Part shown: positions 46,341 to 58,299 of the stretch, one piece after another
Position numbering within the stretch: position 1 is the stretch's first letter
Layout of the letters: every line of letters starts with the position of its first letter
NCBI GenBank assembly: GCA_951799425.1
Contig: OX637404.1
Coordinates: 21,679,545-21,743,544 of the forward strand
Direction: 5' to 3'
Length of the DNA: 64,000 bases
From: Ilex aquifolium
Taxonomy: Eukaryota > Streptophyta > Magnoliopsida > Aquifoliales > Aquifoliaceae
Translations under genes and position numbers: made by a program
The notes under the pieces: model-generated
The model's database searches: none
Seen by the model: the letters and a program-made list of their open reading frames with translations, nothing else
Told to the model about the DNA's origin: nothing

Positions 46341-46372
46341 TAGGAAATCCTACCGAAAGATCGACAATAACC

Positions 46373-46386
46373 TAACGTGGGGGAAT
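46373..46386. repeat. Candidate far target duplication of LINE A
   Basis: taacgtgggggaat, identical to 14174-14187 beside the LINE A poly(A). A 14-mer match at exactly that site is unlikely by chance. However, no LINE 5' sequence is recognisable immediately to its left, so the pairing is an inference. Confidence 0.45.
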
Positions 46387-46859
46387 CTTGTCCACATAAA
46401 TAGGGATAATTTTTTATGAGATAATTTCTTCTCTCTTTTTTTACCACATATTTTTCTCTCTCTAAATGAACATGGAAAATGAACACTCAAACCTGTAGAG
46501 ACGTGCGTCTCTCTTTCTCAAAAATCTCATCTATCTAAAGATTGCAGAGAAGACAAATCTGGACACCCACTTCTCCATTCTGTAGAAACTCTTCTTTCCC
46601 CTCACCTTCAAATTGAAAATTAAGGAGAAAATTAATGAAAATGTTCCCTTCTCTCCCTCTTTCTCTCTCAGTGCAAATCATTATTGAGGGAGGAGACATG
46701 CCCCCCTTTTCCCTTACTTTTTTTTTTGGTTATTTATGAGAGAGCAAACTACCAGGAGAGAGCAAGACCAAATTCTCAAGAAGGAAATTCTCTATTTTTT
46801 AGGTATTGTTCTACAAACTTATTTATTTTTAACAGAAATTCACAAAAGATGAGATCTTT
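46387..46859. other. Gene-free stretch, probably host DNA
   Basis: CT-rich and AT-rich DNA resembling plant intergenic or promoter sequence. No ORF with recognisable motifs. Confidence 0.35.
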
Positions 46860-48219
46860 ATTTAAAGCCTAAAGTTTCAAGTACTAGTAGTTCGGTATGA
46901 AAATTGCATTGAATTAAACATTAATGTTATATTGTTAGCAAAAAAATTGTAGTAAATTGTTTTGTTATAAACTTCATATATAGATGATTTTTCCATTGTT
47001 CTTGATTTCAAAACTCTAGTGCTTGGTATTGAATAATAAAATGGTATTTTTGTGAGGATCTCTTGCATATTTGCTTAATTTATTCTATTGGAATAATACA
47101 TGTAAAATTTGGGATCTTGGATTTTACTAGTGATTTGAGAAATTGGTTGGTATTGTACCTCTTGCGTGGATGTTTGGATGACCATGGGTGGCCATTGACC
47201 GGGTATCGTAGAGTGGATAGATGCGTTTTTTACTCCGTGCGAGTTTGAATTTTTCCTACCACTCGTAGTGAGGTTGGTGCCTTGTGAGGACCAAACCACT
47301 ATTCGTTATTATGCAAATGGTTGGTTATGGTTTATTATGGAAATGAGTCTATTGTGGACATGGTTATTGTGGAAATGGTAACTCGTTGGAATTGTTATTT
47401 TTGGGAATTGGTTTTACTTTTCATTTAATCATTGTTATTGTGTAAACTTGAGATCCATTGAAATGTCTCTGTTTTCCTTCAAAAGCTATATATGATATTT
47501 GTAAAATGAGACCGACTGTTTTATATGCTTTCGAAACCTTGTTCGAGTTTGGGAGGATTTCCCTACAAAGCTTAGTGCTCACCCCCTACAAACAATATCT
47601 TTTTCAGATTATGGTCTAGAGGAGGAGCTCGGAGTTGATGAGCCGGTACATTGGGAAGCTCCAATAGAAGGGAACGTGAATCCCGAGGTGGACGTTTAGA
47701 ACTATATTCCCCTATGTTCTAGACTAGAAAATTCATTTTGAAACAATGTGAAGTTTAATATTTTTGTTATTTCGCGGCAAGATAATAGTTGATTTGTTTT
47801 TGGATGTAATTGTCATAGTTGGGCATATCATTTTGGATGATGTTGTATATATTGTGGAGGATGAATGAAATTCTCTTTTGTTATGAAATCCATTTAGTTG
47901 CTCTCATGATGTGAATGGTTTTAGATACTAATGTTGTCCAAAAGGGATTTTGGGGCGTTACAAATCGAACTCATATGGACTGTTTTAATGTAAAAGAAAA
48001 ATTACATGTGGTTATATGAGTATGAATAAATGGACCCGGTGTGGTCAATGTTTACTTATAAATGGACCCGGTGTGGTCAATATTTATTCATAAATGGATC
48101 TGGTGTGGTCAATATAGTATAATTGCACAGGTTGTGTTTTGGGTAGAGCTCTCCGTACAAAGAAGACTCTGCCCGAATTTTGTTAAATTAAGGACCCCCG
48201 ATTTTTGGGGCGTTACACA
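46860..48219. mobile_element. LTR-like sequence with two ggggcgttaca ends
   Basis: The word ttttggggcgttaca closes two stretches, at 47948-47962 and about 48203-48217. Read inverted, it gives TGTAACGCCCC, a common plant Ty3/gypsy LTR start. The DNA between about 46860 and 47962 has the look of a long LTR (tagtgctcaccccc, tttttcag, gaggaggagctcgg). The outer limits and orientation are unclear. It is probably one LTR fragment plus part of another, both non-coding and broken. Confidence 0.4.
48028..48123. repeat. Three tandem 32-bp units
   Basis: aaatggacccggtgtggtcaat plus ten variable bases, at 48028-48059, 48060-48091 and 48092-48123, with a few substitutions in the third unit. It lies within the LTR-like DNA. 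Confidence 0.8.
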
Positions 48220-49046
48220 TGTATCCACAGTCTCCTTAAGATAAATTTTCTCCCTCTTGGTGCTCAAGGTTGATGAGTAATTGTCTCCCAAGATAGAACG
48301 GATTTACGTTCTTGGAGAAGTAGCACTTCAATCTCCAAGATTCTAGCGAACACAACTTTGTGGCTTGTAGTTGAACCGACGAAGAAGAACAACGATGCAA
48401 CAATATGTATGCAGAGGGAGAGAAGTATGAAAGTCAGAAGAATTGTTCCTAAATTTCAGTGTTACGGTATTTTTCGTATTTTCAAATGGCAGTAGGGGTG
48501 GCCCTTTTATAGACTCTAGGCGCCTGTTCAATTAAACAGAACAAGCAAATGACTCCACTGTTCGTCACACCTATTCAGAGACACACTCTGGATGACGAAA
48601 ATTACGTGTGGCGCGTATTTTAAAAATTAATTTAAAAGACGGTTGGGTCAGGTACTCGAAGGTGAAGGCAACAGTCCGCGAGACAAGGCGAGGCGAGGTG
48701 AGACAAAGTGAGGCGACCACGGGAGGCGGCGCCCCAAGCCAAGCTCCAAGACCTTGGGCCCCACTTGCCAAGGCACCAAGCAAGGCTACCAAAAGCCTTG
48801 GGCGTCACCTAAGCATTGGGCACCACCTCCGATGCTGCTTTGTCCACTACTCCGATCTGATCTATTTTTGACCCAACTCTAAATCCAAAAATTCAGTCTA
48901 TTATACAATTAAAATTGATAATTTTTGAGACATAATTTCTCATTCAAATATTAATGATTCGACACAAATAATTAAAAATCATGGTCCCACTAATTTCAAT
49001 GGGTAAGTCCTATTTTAATTTAGTTTCCATAACCATTTTTCCAACA
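48220..49046 (-). repeat. Copia-2 3' LTR
   Basis: 827 bp. It includes a GC-rich stretch near 48715-48810 with repeated ccaag/ccttggg words. It matches the right copy at 54192-55010. Confidence 0.9.
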
Positions 49047-49596
49047 ATCCCCCACATGAATGAAAATTCAATGTATGATAATGCAGACACTGGTTCAAGT
49101 ACAGGTGAAATGTTACTGCATCTGGATAAGTAGCTAGTGGCCTTGAACTTTCCGTAGTGACAAACTATCGGATTTACTTGGCTATCCAGTGGACATGATG
49201 TCTTTGAACTGTCAGCTGTTTGTGTAAACCAAGACAATAGAATTCACACAATTTTCCTTCGGGCACAGTTGGTTCTCACGTTTGTGTTCATTTTGGCCTT
49301 GAACACCACTTGTTTTCATGAGTAATATTAGAGTAATCAGCCTACGATTCTCATAGAAACGGCCCCTTCTTTACTCACAGAGGTGATTTCTGATTAAGAG
49401 TATCTTGCTATACTCCACTTGAATATTTTCAAGTCACAAAATATCATTAAAAGTGTAACTTAATCTGGTTCTCACGGTAGATATGCACTATTTCATCATA
49501 GGAATGGGAAGGAGTTTAGAAAATCTTCTCAGTGCGTACTGAGTTACACATAATTTGGTTGTCCCTTTGACTTTAGATTTTGGGATCTTCAGTCAA

Positions 49597-52500
49597 CTAA
49601 GTTGTGTTGCCGTTATGGTGACTCTTGGTTAAGCAAGTAGAATTTAAGCCCATTCCCCTCGATGAACTTTTCACTTGCTCTCTAGTCAAACCTTTTGTAA
49701 CCAGATCTGCAATATTATCCTTTAACTTCACATAGTCAATGTATATAATACCATTAGAGAGAAATTGTCTAACGGTATTGTGTCTACGACGTATGTGTCT
49801 AGACTTACTGTTATACATACAATTTTGTGTCTTTTCAATCACAGATTGGCTATCACAGTGAATGCATTTTGCAGGCACAGACTTTGGCCAATTTGGAATA
49901 TCCTCTAAGAAGTTGCGAAGTCATTCTGCTTCTTCTCTAGCTTTATCTAAGGTAATGAACTCAGATTCCATTGTAGATCTAGCAATACAAGTTTGCATTG
50001 AGGATTTCCAAGACACGACAGCACTACCCAAGGTAAAGGCATATCTACTTGTGGATTTTGAATCTTTAGTATCGGATATCCAATTAGCATCAGTATATCC
50101 CTCAAGTACTGCTGGGTGCTTCATGTAGTGTAAATTATAGTTTTGAGTATGTCTTAAATATCCAAAAACTCTAATAATTGCTTTCCAGTGGTCTTTTTCG
50201 GGATTATTTGTATATCGACTTAGCTTACTCACTGAATATGTTATATCTAGACGGGTACAATTCATTATGTACATTAAACTACCAATATACGTGTATATTC
50301 TAACTGCAATATGCTATTACCCTTATTCTTTGAAAGATGGATATTAATATTGATAAGTGTTCTCATAGGTTTTATCTCATAGTTCTTGAACTTATTAAGT
50401 ATTTTATCAATATAATGAGATTGAGATAACACAAGTCCATCTGACGTTCTAGAAATTTTAATTCCTAGTATAACGTCAGCAACACCTAGGCCTTTCATTT
50501 CAAACTTATTTCTCAACATCCGTTTGATAGTTTTAATGACATCGTTATTGTTGCCTATAACATAAAGACATACAATAACATATCCACTATGAGTGCTCTT
50601 GACATATACACATTTGTCACACTCATTTATTTTGAACCCATTTGACAATATTGCTTTGTCATACTTTTCATTCCACTACTTCGGTGCTTGTTTTAAATCA
50701 TACAGAGATTTAACAAGCTTGCATACTTTCTTTTCTTGTCCATTAGCAATGAACCTCTCAGGTTGTTCCATGTATATTTCTTAATCTAATTCACCATTTA
50801 AGAATGTTGTCTTTACATCTATTTGATGTATTTCAAGACCATACAATGCAGCTATAGCAATTAACATCCGTATGGAAGTAATTCTAGTAATTGGTGATAA
50901 GTGTCAAAATAATCCAATTCTTCCCTTTGTTTTTATCCTTTGGCTACAAGTCTAGCTTTATACTTGTCAATGGATCCATTAGCTTTCATCTTCTTTTTAA
51001 AGATCTATTTACAACCTAAAGGTTTGTTACCTTGTGGAAGGTTTACCCACTCCCATGTATGATTTATCATAATGGATTCAATTTCAAAATCGACAGATTC
51101 CTTCCAATAAGGAGCTTCGGGGGAGGACATAGCTTCTTGAAATTTTAAGGATCATTTTCTAATAGATAAGTTAGAAAATCAGGACCAAATGACTTTGAAG
51201 TCTTTGTCCTCTTGCTACGTCTAGGTTCATTTTCAATGAACTTCTCATTTTGACCATTATTAGTTGTAGGCTCAATTGATCTCTTTAATGAGCTTGATTC
51301 ATGTGACAAATGAAAAATTATTTTCAAAGAATGACGCATTCCTTAACTCTATAATTATATTAATATGCACATCAGGAATCTCAGATTTATGAACAAGAAA
51401 TCGATATGCACTATTGTTATGGCATAACCAATGAATACACCATCACTGGTTTTTGGTCGTAGCTTAACCTTTTTAGGTTTAGGAACTGCCACTTTTGCTA
51501 GACACCCCCACACTTTTAAGAATTTATAGGAAGGTCTTCGACCTTTTCCATAATTCATATGGTGTCTAGTTAGTTTTCTTATGAGACACCTTGTTAAGAA
51601 TATAATTAGCAGATAATAAGGCTTCCCCCCCTCAAGTTTTGGGGTGTTCCTGAACTTGACAACATAGCATTCATAATTTCTTTCAATGTTCGATTTTTAC
51701 GTTCAGCTATGCCATTTGATTGATGTGAATAGGGGGCATTCGTTTGGTGAATGATTCAATGTGTTGTACAAAACTCCTCGAAATGAGATTCATATTTACC
51801 ACCCCTATCACTTCTTAGTGCCTTTATCTTTCTGCTAAGTTGATTCTCAACTTCATTCTTATAAAGCTTGAACGTATCAATAGCCTCATATTTACTTCTA
51901 ATTAAGTGAACATAACAGTATCTTGTGCAATCTTCAATAAAAGTAATAAAATACTTTTTACCACCTCTTGTTTGCACAAACTTTAATTCACAAACATCAC
52001 TATGAATTAATTCAAGAGGTTTGGTACTTTTTTCAATTAACTTGAAAGATGTTCTTGCCAACTTTGATTCCACACAAGTCTCACATTTATGATTTGGATC
52101 AATAGATATCTTAGGCAAATCATTCAAATTAACTAATCTTCTAATTGCATCATAATTAACATGTCCTAGTCTAGCATGCCACATATTAGAAGACTCAAAC
52201 AAGTAAAAAGAATTTATCTCATTCTTATTATTAGAAGATGTGGGTACAACAGTCATTACATTGAGCTTAAAAAGCCCATCACTCATGTATCCCTTCCCTA
52301 CAAACATCTCATTCTTAGTGAGTACAAATTTTTCGGATAGAAAAACTAACTTAAAGCCATTTTTACTAAGCAAGGAACCAGAAACTATATTCTTGCGAAT
52401 GTCAGGGACATGAAACACTTCATTCAAGTTGAGTTCCTTGCCGGATGTCATCTTGAATATCACATTTCCACAGCCTTCATCCTTTGAAGTAGAGGAGTTT

Positions 52501-53558
52501 CCCATGTAGAGCTATTCATCATACTCTATCTTCTTGTAAGTAGAAAACATCCACTTAATTGAACAAATGTGTCGGGTGGCGCCAGTATCAACCCACCATT
52601 CCAAGGGGTTACCCACCAAGTTACATTTGGAAACCACTGCAGAGAGGTTCATGTCGGAGACTTCCATTGAAAGCTTGTCCGATTCAGTCATGTTTGCTTG
52701 TGTATTAGGCTTCTTGAAATTCTTTGGCTTACGGCAATCTTTTGAAATATGGCCCGATTTGCCGCAGTTGTAGCACTTGCCCTTGAATTTCTTCAATCCT
52801 TGACTTGGACCATCATCATTATGCTTCCTCTATTTTGTTAGCCTTTGTTCCTCCTTCCACGATGTTGGCTTTGGATTATATTGAGTTAAAGACACCATTT
52901 TTTGTTTCAGATTTACGGTTGTCTTTTTCTATCCTCACACGAACAATTAATTTGTCAACTTTCATCTCCTTGTGTTTGTGCTTGAGATAGTTCTTAAACT
53001 CCTTCCATTGGGGTGGTAATTTTTCCACAATTGCAGCCACTTGGAATGACTCACTAAGAGACATACCCTCGGCATGGATGTCATGAAGGATTACTTGAAG
53101 TTCTTGAACTTGGGATATAACCATCTTAGAATCCACCATTTTGAAATCTAAGAACTTGCCAACAATGAATTTCTTCGTTCTGGCATCTTCAATCTTGTAC
53201 TTTTTGTCCAAGGTGTCCCAAAGTTCCTTTGTTGTTTTGACTACACTACAGACATTATATAGTACATTGTCTAACCCATTGAGGATGTATTTCTGCACAA
53301 AAAATCCGAATGCTTCCAAGCATCCACAATAGCCACCTTTTCCACATTAGTATCATTCTCATCAAATGAAGGAACATCTTCCTTAAGAAACTTTGTAAGA
53401 TTAAGGGTGGTGAGATAGAAAAGCTTCTTAGATTGCCAACGTTTGAAGTCCGAACCATTGAACTTCTCGGCATTCTCCCCATGAGACACATTCACAGTAG
53501 TAGGAACAACTGTTGTACGAACAACAACAAGAGGAATAGAATCATTTATAGTAGCCAT
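49597..53558 (-). pseudogene. Copia-2 gag-pol region (broken)
   Basis: In element sense: gag from 53558 (MATINDSIPLVVV; NGSDFKRWQSKKLFYL; LDKKYKIEDA) with the zinc knuckle CYNCGKSGHISKDC near 52780; protease near 52605 (WWVDTGATRHIC); integrase about 52200-51355 (WHARLGHVNYD, CETCVESKLARTSF, FITFIEDCTRYCYVHL, LRSDRGGKYES); RT about 50870-49921 ([34 protein letters not shown]); RNase H 49878-49597 (HCDSQSVIEKTQN, RHIRRRHN, LKDNIADLVTKGLT). About ten or more breaks; treated as a fossil. Confidence 0.9.
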
Positions 53559-53695
53559 TTTTGTTACCCAAACAGAAGCAATACAAGTCTTGTTTTAATT
53601 ATGTAAAGCACTTACTAATTCAAACAAAATACACAACATCTGGTTTAAACACTTAAAATGGTAAACTAACAGAATACAAAATTCTATTTTTCAAT

Positions 53696-53880
53696 TTGGG
53701 GACAGGGGGCCAAGGACGCCTACCAAAGGAGGAGGGCAACAACAATAAGGGTCAAGGGGTGCCTATCGAGGAGGAGGGCGCCAACAGGTGCCCTTGGAGG
53801 GCGCCTGCTTTTGGGAGAGGGTGCCTTTGGAGGGGCGCCTACTTTTTTGGGAGAGGGTGTCTCCTGGAGACAGGATACAA
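53696..53880. repeat. GC-rich imperfect repeats in the Copia-2 leader
   Basis: Between the primer site and gag, units related to gggcgcctacttttttgggagagggtg recur, including near 53800, 53830 and 53855. It is GC-rich in an AT-rich element and is untranslated leader in element sense. Confidence 0.55.
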
Positions 53881-54191
53881 AATTCTATTTTTTTAAAATT
53901 TAAAATATCGTATTAAACACAAGAATCATAATACAAAATTCTGTCTTTAACACAACTGTCTTAGATTATAACAGTATGTAATCTAATTAGATAACAAAGT
54001 CATAAAACATAGCAAAATTTGTCTTAAGATTGTTATACAAAAATATTGTGTATATAATTAAATTTAGGAAACTAAAAAAACTATTGCAAATCTAAAACAG
54101 AAAGCCTATTGTTTAAACAAATTAATGAACTCACATGGACGCAGAACAACAGCAACGATCAGAACCAGAAAGCTAGAATAAATTCGAGTCT

Positions 54192-55010
54192 TGTATCCAC
54201 AGTCTCCTTAAGACAAATTTGCTCCCTCTTGGTGCTCGAGGTTGATGAGCAATTGTCTCTCAAGATAGAACGGATTTACGTTCTTGGAAAAGCAACACTT
54301 CAATCTCCAAGATTCCAGCGAACACAATTTTGTGGCTTGTACTTGAACCGACGAAGAAGAACTATCATGCAACAATATGTATGCAGAGAGAGAGAAGTAT
54401 GAAAGTCAAAAGAATTGTTCATGAATTTCAGTATTTCGGTATTTTTCGTATTTTCAAATGGCAGTAGGGGTCACCCTTTTATAGACTCTATGCGCCTGTT
54501 CAATTAAACTGAACAGGCCAGGGACGCCACTGTTCGTCACACCTATTCAAAGACACGCTCTAGATGACGACAATTACGTGTGGCGCGTATTTTAAAAATT
54601 AATTTAAAAGACGGTTGGGTCAGGCACTCGAAGCCGAAGGCAGCAGACTGCGAGACGAGATGAAGCGAGGCGACCACGCTAGGCGGCGCCCCAAGCCAAG
54701 GCGCCAAGACCTTGGGCCCCACTTGCCAAGGCACCAAGCAAGGCTACCAAAAGCCTTGGGCGTCGCCTAAGCATTGGGCACCACCTTCATCCTCCGATGC
54801 TGCTTCGTTCACTACTCCGATCTGATTTTTTTTTACTCAACTCCAAATCCAAAATTTCAGTCTATTATACCAATAAAATTGATAATTTTTTAGACATAAT
54901 TTCTCATTCAAATATTAATGGTTCGGAACAAATAATTAAAAATTATGCTCCCACTAATTTCAATGGGTGAGTCCTATTTTAATTTAGTTTCCCTAACCAT
55001 TTTTCCAACA
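54192..55010 (-). repeat. Copia-2 5' LTR
   Basis: 819 bp, collinear with 48220-49046. In element sense it begins TGTTGGAAAAATGG. The region following it on the inner side (from 54191 downwards) lacks the standard initiator-tRNA primer site. Confidence 0.9.
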
Positions 55011-55099
55011 GCTTGCATATGTACTTGATTTTGTTTTGATATTTACTTCAATAATATGTTCAAACTTTCAGCCTTTATCTTGCATTGTTGTTTCTATAG

Positions 55100-55162
55100 G
55101 TTGATATGACCGAGTTCATTTACGTGACTGATGATGATCTCAATTCTATGGGAATACCAATG
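55100..55162 (+). CDS. Orphan exon resembling part of a SAM domain
   Basis: A 63-base, 21-codon stretch, VDMTEFIYVTDDDLNSMGIPM, preceded by a pyrimidine-rich tract and tctatag and followed by gtaagc, so both splice borders are consensus. The pattern (V)DM..F..VTDDDL..MGIPM matches the middle of SAM (sterile alpha motif) domains in plant proteins, where GPRKKI usually comes next. I could not find the neighbouring exons in the window. Upstream, Copia-2 begins 90 bp away. It is either one exon of a host gene split by insertions or a stray gene fragment. SAM domains mediate protein-protein or RNA contacts. Confidence 0.5.
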
Positions 55163-55369
55163 GTAAGCCAATTATAGTTTACAACGTGCACGAGTACTTT
55201 GTGCCAATTATACCTTTTTTCTCATTGCTGTTGTTAAGTATTAAGGGTTTATGGACATGGAATTTATAATCTTAAATTTCATTATGTATTGTTTTTTGTT
55301 ACTACTTTCTGCATGTATTAAATCATGAAGAATCCTACTTGAAAGGAAAAGGAACAGAAAATATTTAAC

Positions 55370-55534
55370 ATGAATGAGATTATGAAGAGATCAGGGATAA
55401 CAGATATGCAACTAGAGGTGTTACAATTAGTTAGAGAAGATAAACAAGACTATCGATACATTGAATTTGTGTTTAAGTACCCTTCACTCCGCTCTTCTTT
55501 GCCAAGAAATCTACTTTTAGATCTACACGTTTAG
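55370..55534 (+). CDS. Small ORF of unknown origin
   Basis: Fifty-four codons, MNEIMKRSGITDMQLEVLQL through LLLDLHV, in mixed protein-like composition with no recognisable motif. It lies 200 bp after the SAM-like exon on the same strand but lacks an acceptor in the right place to join it. It may be chance. Confidence 0.15.
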   Translation: MNEIMKRSGITDMQLEVLQLVREDKQDYRYIEFVFKYPSLRSSLPRNLLLDLHV

Positions 55535-56500
55535 GAATCCATTAGATGGTAAAGAGGTTTGATTTAGTTAAATTATTGAAGGATCACTTTTAAATATGAT
55601 AAACTCCAAAGGCCTCGTGGGATGTGTCGATTTTGAGGGAAAATGTGGTACAATGTAGTGGTTTTGAGCCGAGAAAGTGGTGGCTGATGGCGGTTTTGTG
55701 GCAAATAGGTGGATGTGGTGGGTTTAATATTAGAAACAAAACTATTTTAGAAACAAAAAAAAAAACTTTATTGATGGAAGTGATTATATTTGACTTGAAT
55801 TTAGGATAAATACAAGTTAATTTGCGAAATTGATTAGATTTAACAATCTGATGTTTTTTAAAAAATTTAATTTATTGAAATTGGTAAGAATTGGATGAAC
55901 TTTGACATAAAATTGACCTCATTTAGTTTTAATTTGTTATTTGACTTGAATTCATGTTAAATTTTGCTTCACATGTGGAATTTATTAAAAGAAGGTAGAG
56001 GTGATGGGTGGTGGTGTGTGGCGGTGGGCGAGGAAGTTGGGGTTGGGGGTATGGGTGAAGCGTGGTGGGTGGCTTAAACTATTTTGGAGCCTTAATTAAT
56101 CTACACTCACATTTAAGGCTCCAAGCATATGACTTTTGAAGCTACTTTATTGCCATGCGGATCAAAGGTGGTAGAGCAGAATAATCATAAACTGTTTTCT
56201 CTTTATATTTAATTGACAACCATGACCAAATTCTCTTTTATGGTCCTCAGTTTTATGTTAATGAATTAGAGATTACATCATCTAATACTACCAACTGTAA
56301 CGATCATGGAAGGTAAGAGATGAATTAAATATAAACCTGAGAGTAGAATAGTTAATGTTTTGTACACAGACTGCGGCTCTTTCGGTATGTTTGTGTACTT
56401 GAATAGAAAATTTCTTAATTTTGCCTGTTGAACCGAAGTTGTGCTTATCTTGGTGTGACCTTCCCCATGGCGATCCCCGAAGAATTAAGCATAGTGAGTT
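55535..56500. other. Gene-free stretch
   Basis: AT-rich DNA with a G-rich patch (ggtggtgtgtggcggtggg, near 56010). I see no exon with splice borders or a recognisable domain. It ends in tagtgagtt (56492-56500), the target duplication of the next MITE. Confidence 0.4.
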
Positions 56501-56681
56501 GAGCAATGCTATTGTGACCTAATTTACTGACATAATTTGTTGACCTAATTCACTATGACCTTTAGATTTACTGTAGACCCCATCAAATATTGGAACTTAG
56601 TGTTGATCCAATAATTCCTATGAAGCCACATCATTATGTCAATAAATTATGTCAAATTTTTAGGTCCAAATAGAATTACTC
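56501..56681. mobile_element. 181-bp fold-back MITE, second copy
   Basis: Begins gagcaatgctattgtgacc and ends with inverted sequence (ggtcc...gaattactc). The 9-bp word tagtgagtt lies on both sides (56492-56500 and 56682-56690). Its length equals that of the copy at 343-523 and the ends agree. It has no coding capacity. Confidence 0.8.
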
Positions 56682-56816
56682 TAGTGAGTTACTACAGTGA
56701 GAGGGATTACAATGGTTGCTCATTGCTACAACTTCTTTGGTTTTAGTTTATGCACCTAGCATGAGCTTGCCATGTGAGGATATTTCTAGACTTTTCATTG
56801 TTTTTAGGGTAAATTG

Positions 56817-57038
56817 CACCATTAGTCATGAGGTTTGACATTTGTTGCACTTTCGTCCCCGAAGTTCTAATTTCGACAATTTCGTCCTCCATGTTACAAC
56901 ATTGACTGACTTTCGTTCTTACCCCTAACTACCGTCCAAAAGAGTGACGGAAAATGGTACATGAGTGGCATGTGATGGAGTTAGAAGGGCAATCTAATCA
57001 TTTAATGGTCCTTCCCGTCCATTTAACCTCTTCAGCTG
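56817..57038 (+). repeat. MULE-2 left terminal inverted repeat
   Basis: About 222 bp starting gggtaaattgcacc. Its inner part contains ccgtccaaaagagtgacgg, an inverted ccgtc/gacgg pair that is also present in the right copy. Confidence 0.85.
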
Positions 57039-57146
57039 TGTTGCCCTAGCTAGCCCTAGCTAACAGTTGAACCATATCAACCACAAACCAGTCTGAGGAC
57101 AACGAAGACGAAGAGCAAAGGAGCAACTAGCCGAAGGAAGAAGAAA

Positions 57147-57525
57147 ATGGAACGTATGTCTTGCTATTGTGAGAGAAGGACAAGGATGTTTACTTCGTGA
57201 ACGGATCAAAATCCCAGTAGGAGATTTCCTTCGCTGCGAGAATCATACGGTAACTTTCAGTTGGTTTGTTTTGAATTACTTAATTTTTTCGAAGGTTGGA
57301 CAATATTTTTGTTGTCTGTTGTATGCAACAAAGTGGAGGATGTGGGTATTTGAATGGTATGACCCTCCCATGTGTAACCGATCGAAGAACATCATTCCCA
57401 GCTTTGTGGTGAGAATCAAAATAATGGAAGCACAGTTAACAAGAATTCGACATAGAGAGAAGGTGTTGGGGATCTTGCTGATTTTTACATGGGTGGTGGT
57501 GTTGATGAACTGGAAGAACTCATGA
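57147..57525 (+). pseudogene. GRF-type zinc-finger gene relic in MULE-2
   Basis: From ATG at 57147: MERMSCYCERRTRMFTS, a TGA, then TDQNPSRRF, and in the next frame LRCENH, which together give the CYC...NPxRRF..C core of the GRF zinc finger. After a probable intron (gtaactttcag onwards) comes FEWYDPPMCNRSKNIIPS, the second half of the finger with its last Cys. A run of hydrophobic residues (LGILLIFTWVVVL) near the C-terminus looks like a membrane segment, as in many small plant GRF proteins. One stop and two frameshifts break it; one of these, just before FEW, displaces the Cys of the usual GCGYFEW. GRF fingers bind single-stranded nucleic acid in known proteins. The role in the element is unknown. 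Confidence 0.75.
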
Positions 57526-58299
57526 GTGAACAAGAACAAAGAGAGTAATCCTACACCTAGTTATGAATTAGGAAAGTAAGAATCTCATGTGTTATTTGGT
57601 TAGTCCTGGTGTTTTGTTTAGTCCAGAAGGGTTTGTTTAGATGTCCAAAAGGGTGCGTTGTTTATGTAATTAAGAAAAGGCATTTGTGCCATTTAATTAT
57701 GAATGAAGTTCTCTTGTCTTCTTTTCCAAAGACCTGCTTATTTGTTTGATGGAATGTACTATGTAAAATACAAGAATACAAGAGGCAAAATAGGTGTACA
57801 TAAACAAAAGAGTGGTTCATAGACAATGTTCAAGCTACTCAATTCTATTACATTGTCCGCAAAAACAAGTACTGGAACAACTACTTTAAGTAGGACCCAA
57901 AATGCGGCATCTACACCATTATCTATATTATACCCCTTTCCCCTTGGCCTTCACACCATTATTATCTGGATTCCCTCCATTCTTCCCCCTTTTTGCTATT
58001 GATTCAAGTGATGTAAGGGTTGTACAGCTCTGACATTTCCACAAGAATGGTGCTGGATTTGGAGTAGAACGAGGTGGTTTGAACTGTTGTGACTACGTTG
58101 GTGGGATAACATTTCTGTTGACCTGTAACTTCTCTCTCTTATGTGAATAAACACTTTTTCCAACTCCAACACTTGCATTTACAACCTTTTCTTTGGTCAC
58201 ATTTGTTGTAGCAGTAGTTGTGTTTCCACTCCTACACCCACCTCTCTGTGTTGGAGCTGTGTTTCCACTCCTATTCACAACTCTTTGTGCAGAAGTTGG

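Larger units (their letters stand above)
48220..55010 (-). mobile_element. Copia-2, Ty1/copia element with both LTRs
   Basis: The LTRs at 48220-49046 and 54192-55010 run tgtatccacag to tttttccaaca. They differ by about 7% over the part compared by eye, giving an age of a few million years. A purine tract (catgtgggggat, inverted) abuts the left LTR at 49047-49058. Order gag, protease, integrase, RT, RNase H on the minus strand. The end of RNase H (KGLTREQVKSSSRGMGL) is of the Tork type. The outer flanks (acaca and gcttg) do not match, so a target duplication is lacking. About ten or more breaks in the coding region. Confidence 0.9.

Noticed and set aside
46684-46872. A 62-codon plus-strand ORF as a small gene
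   Set aside because: Low-complexity CT-rich origin and no motif or splice context.
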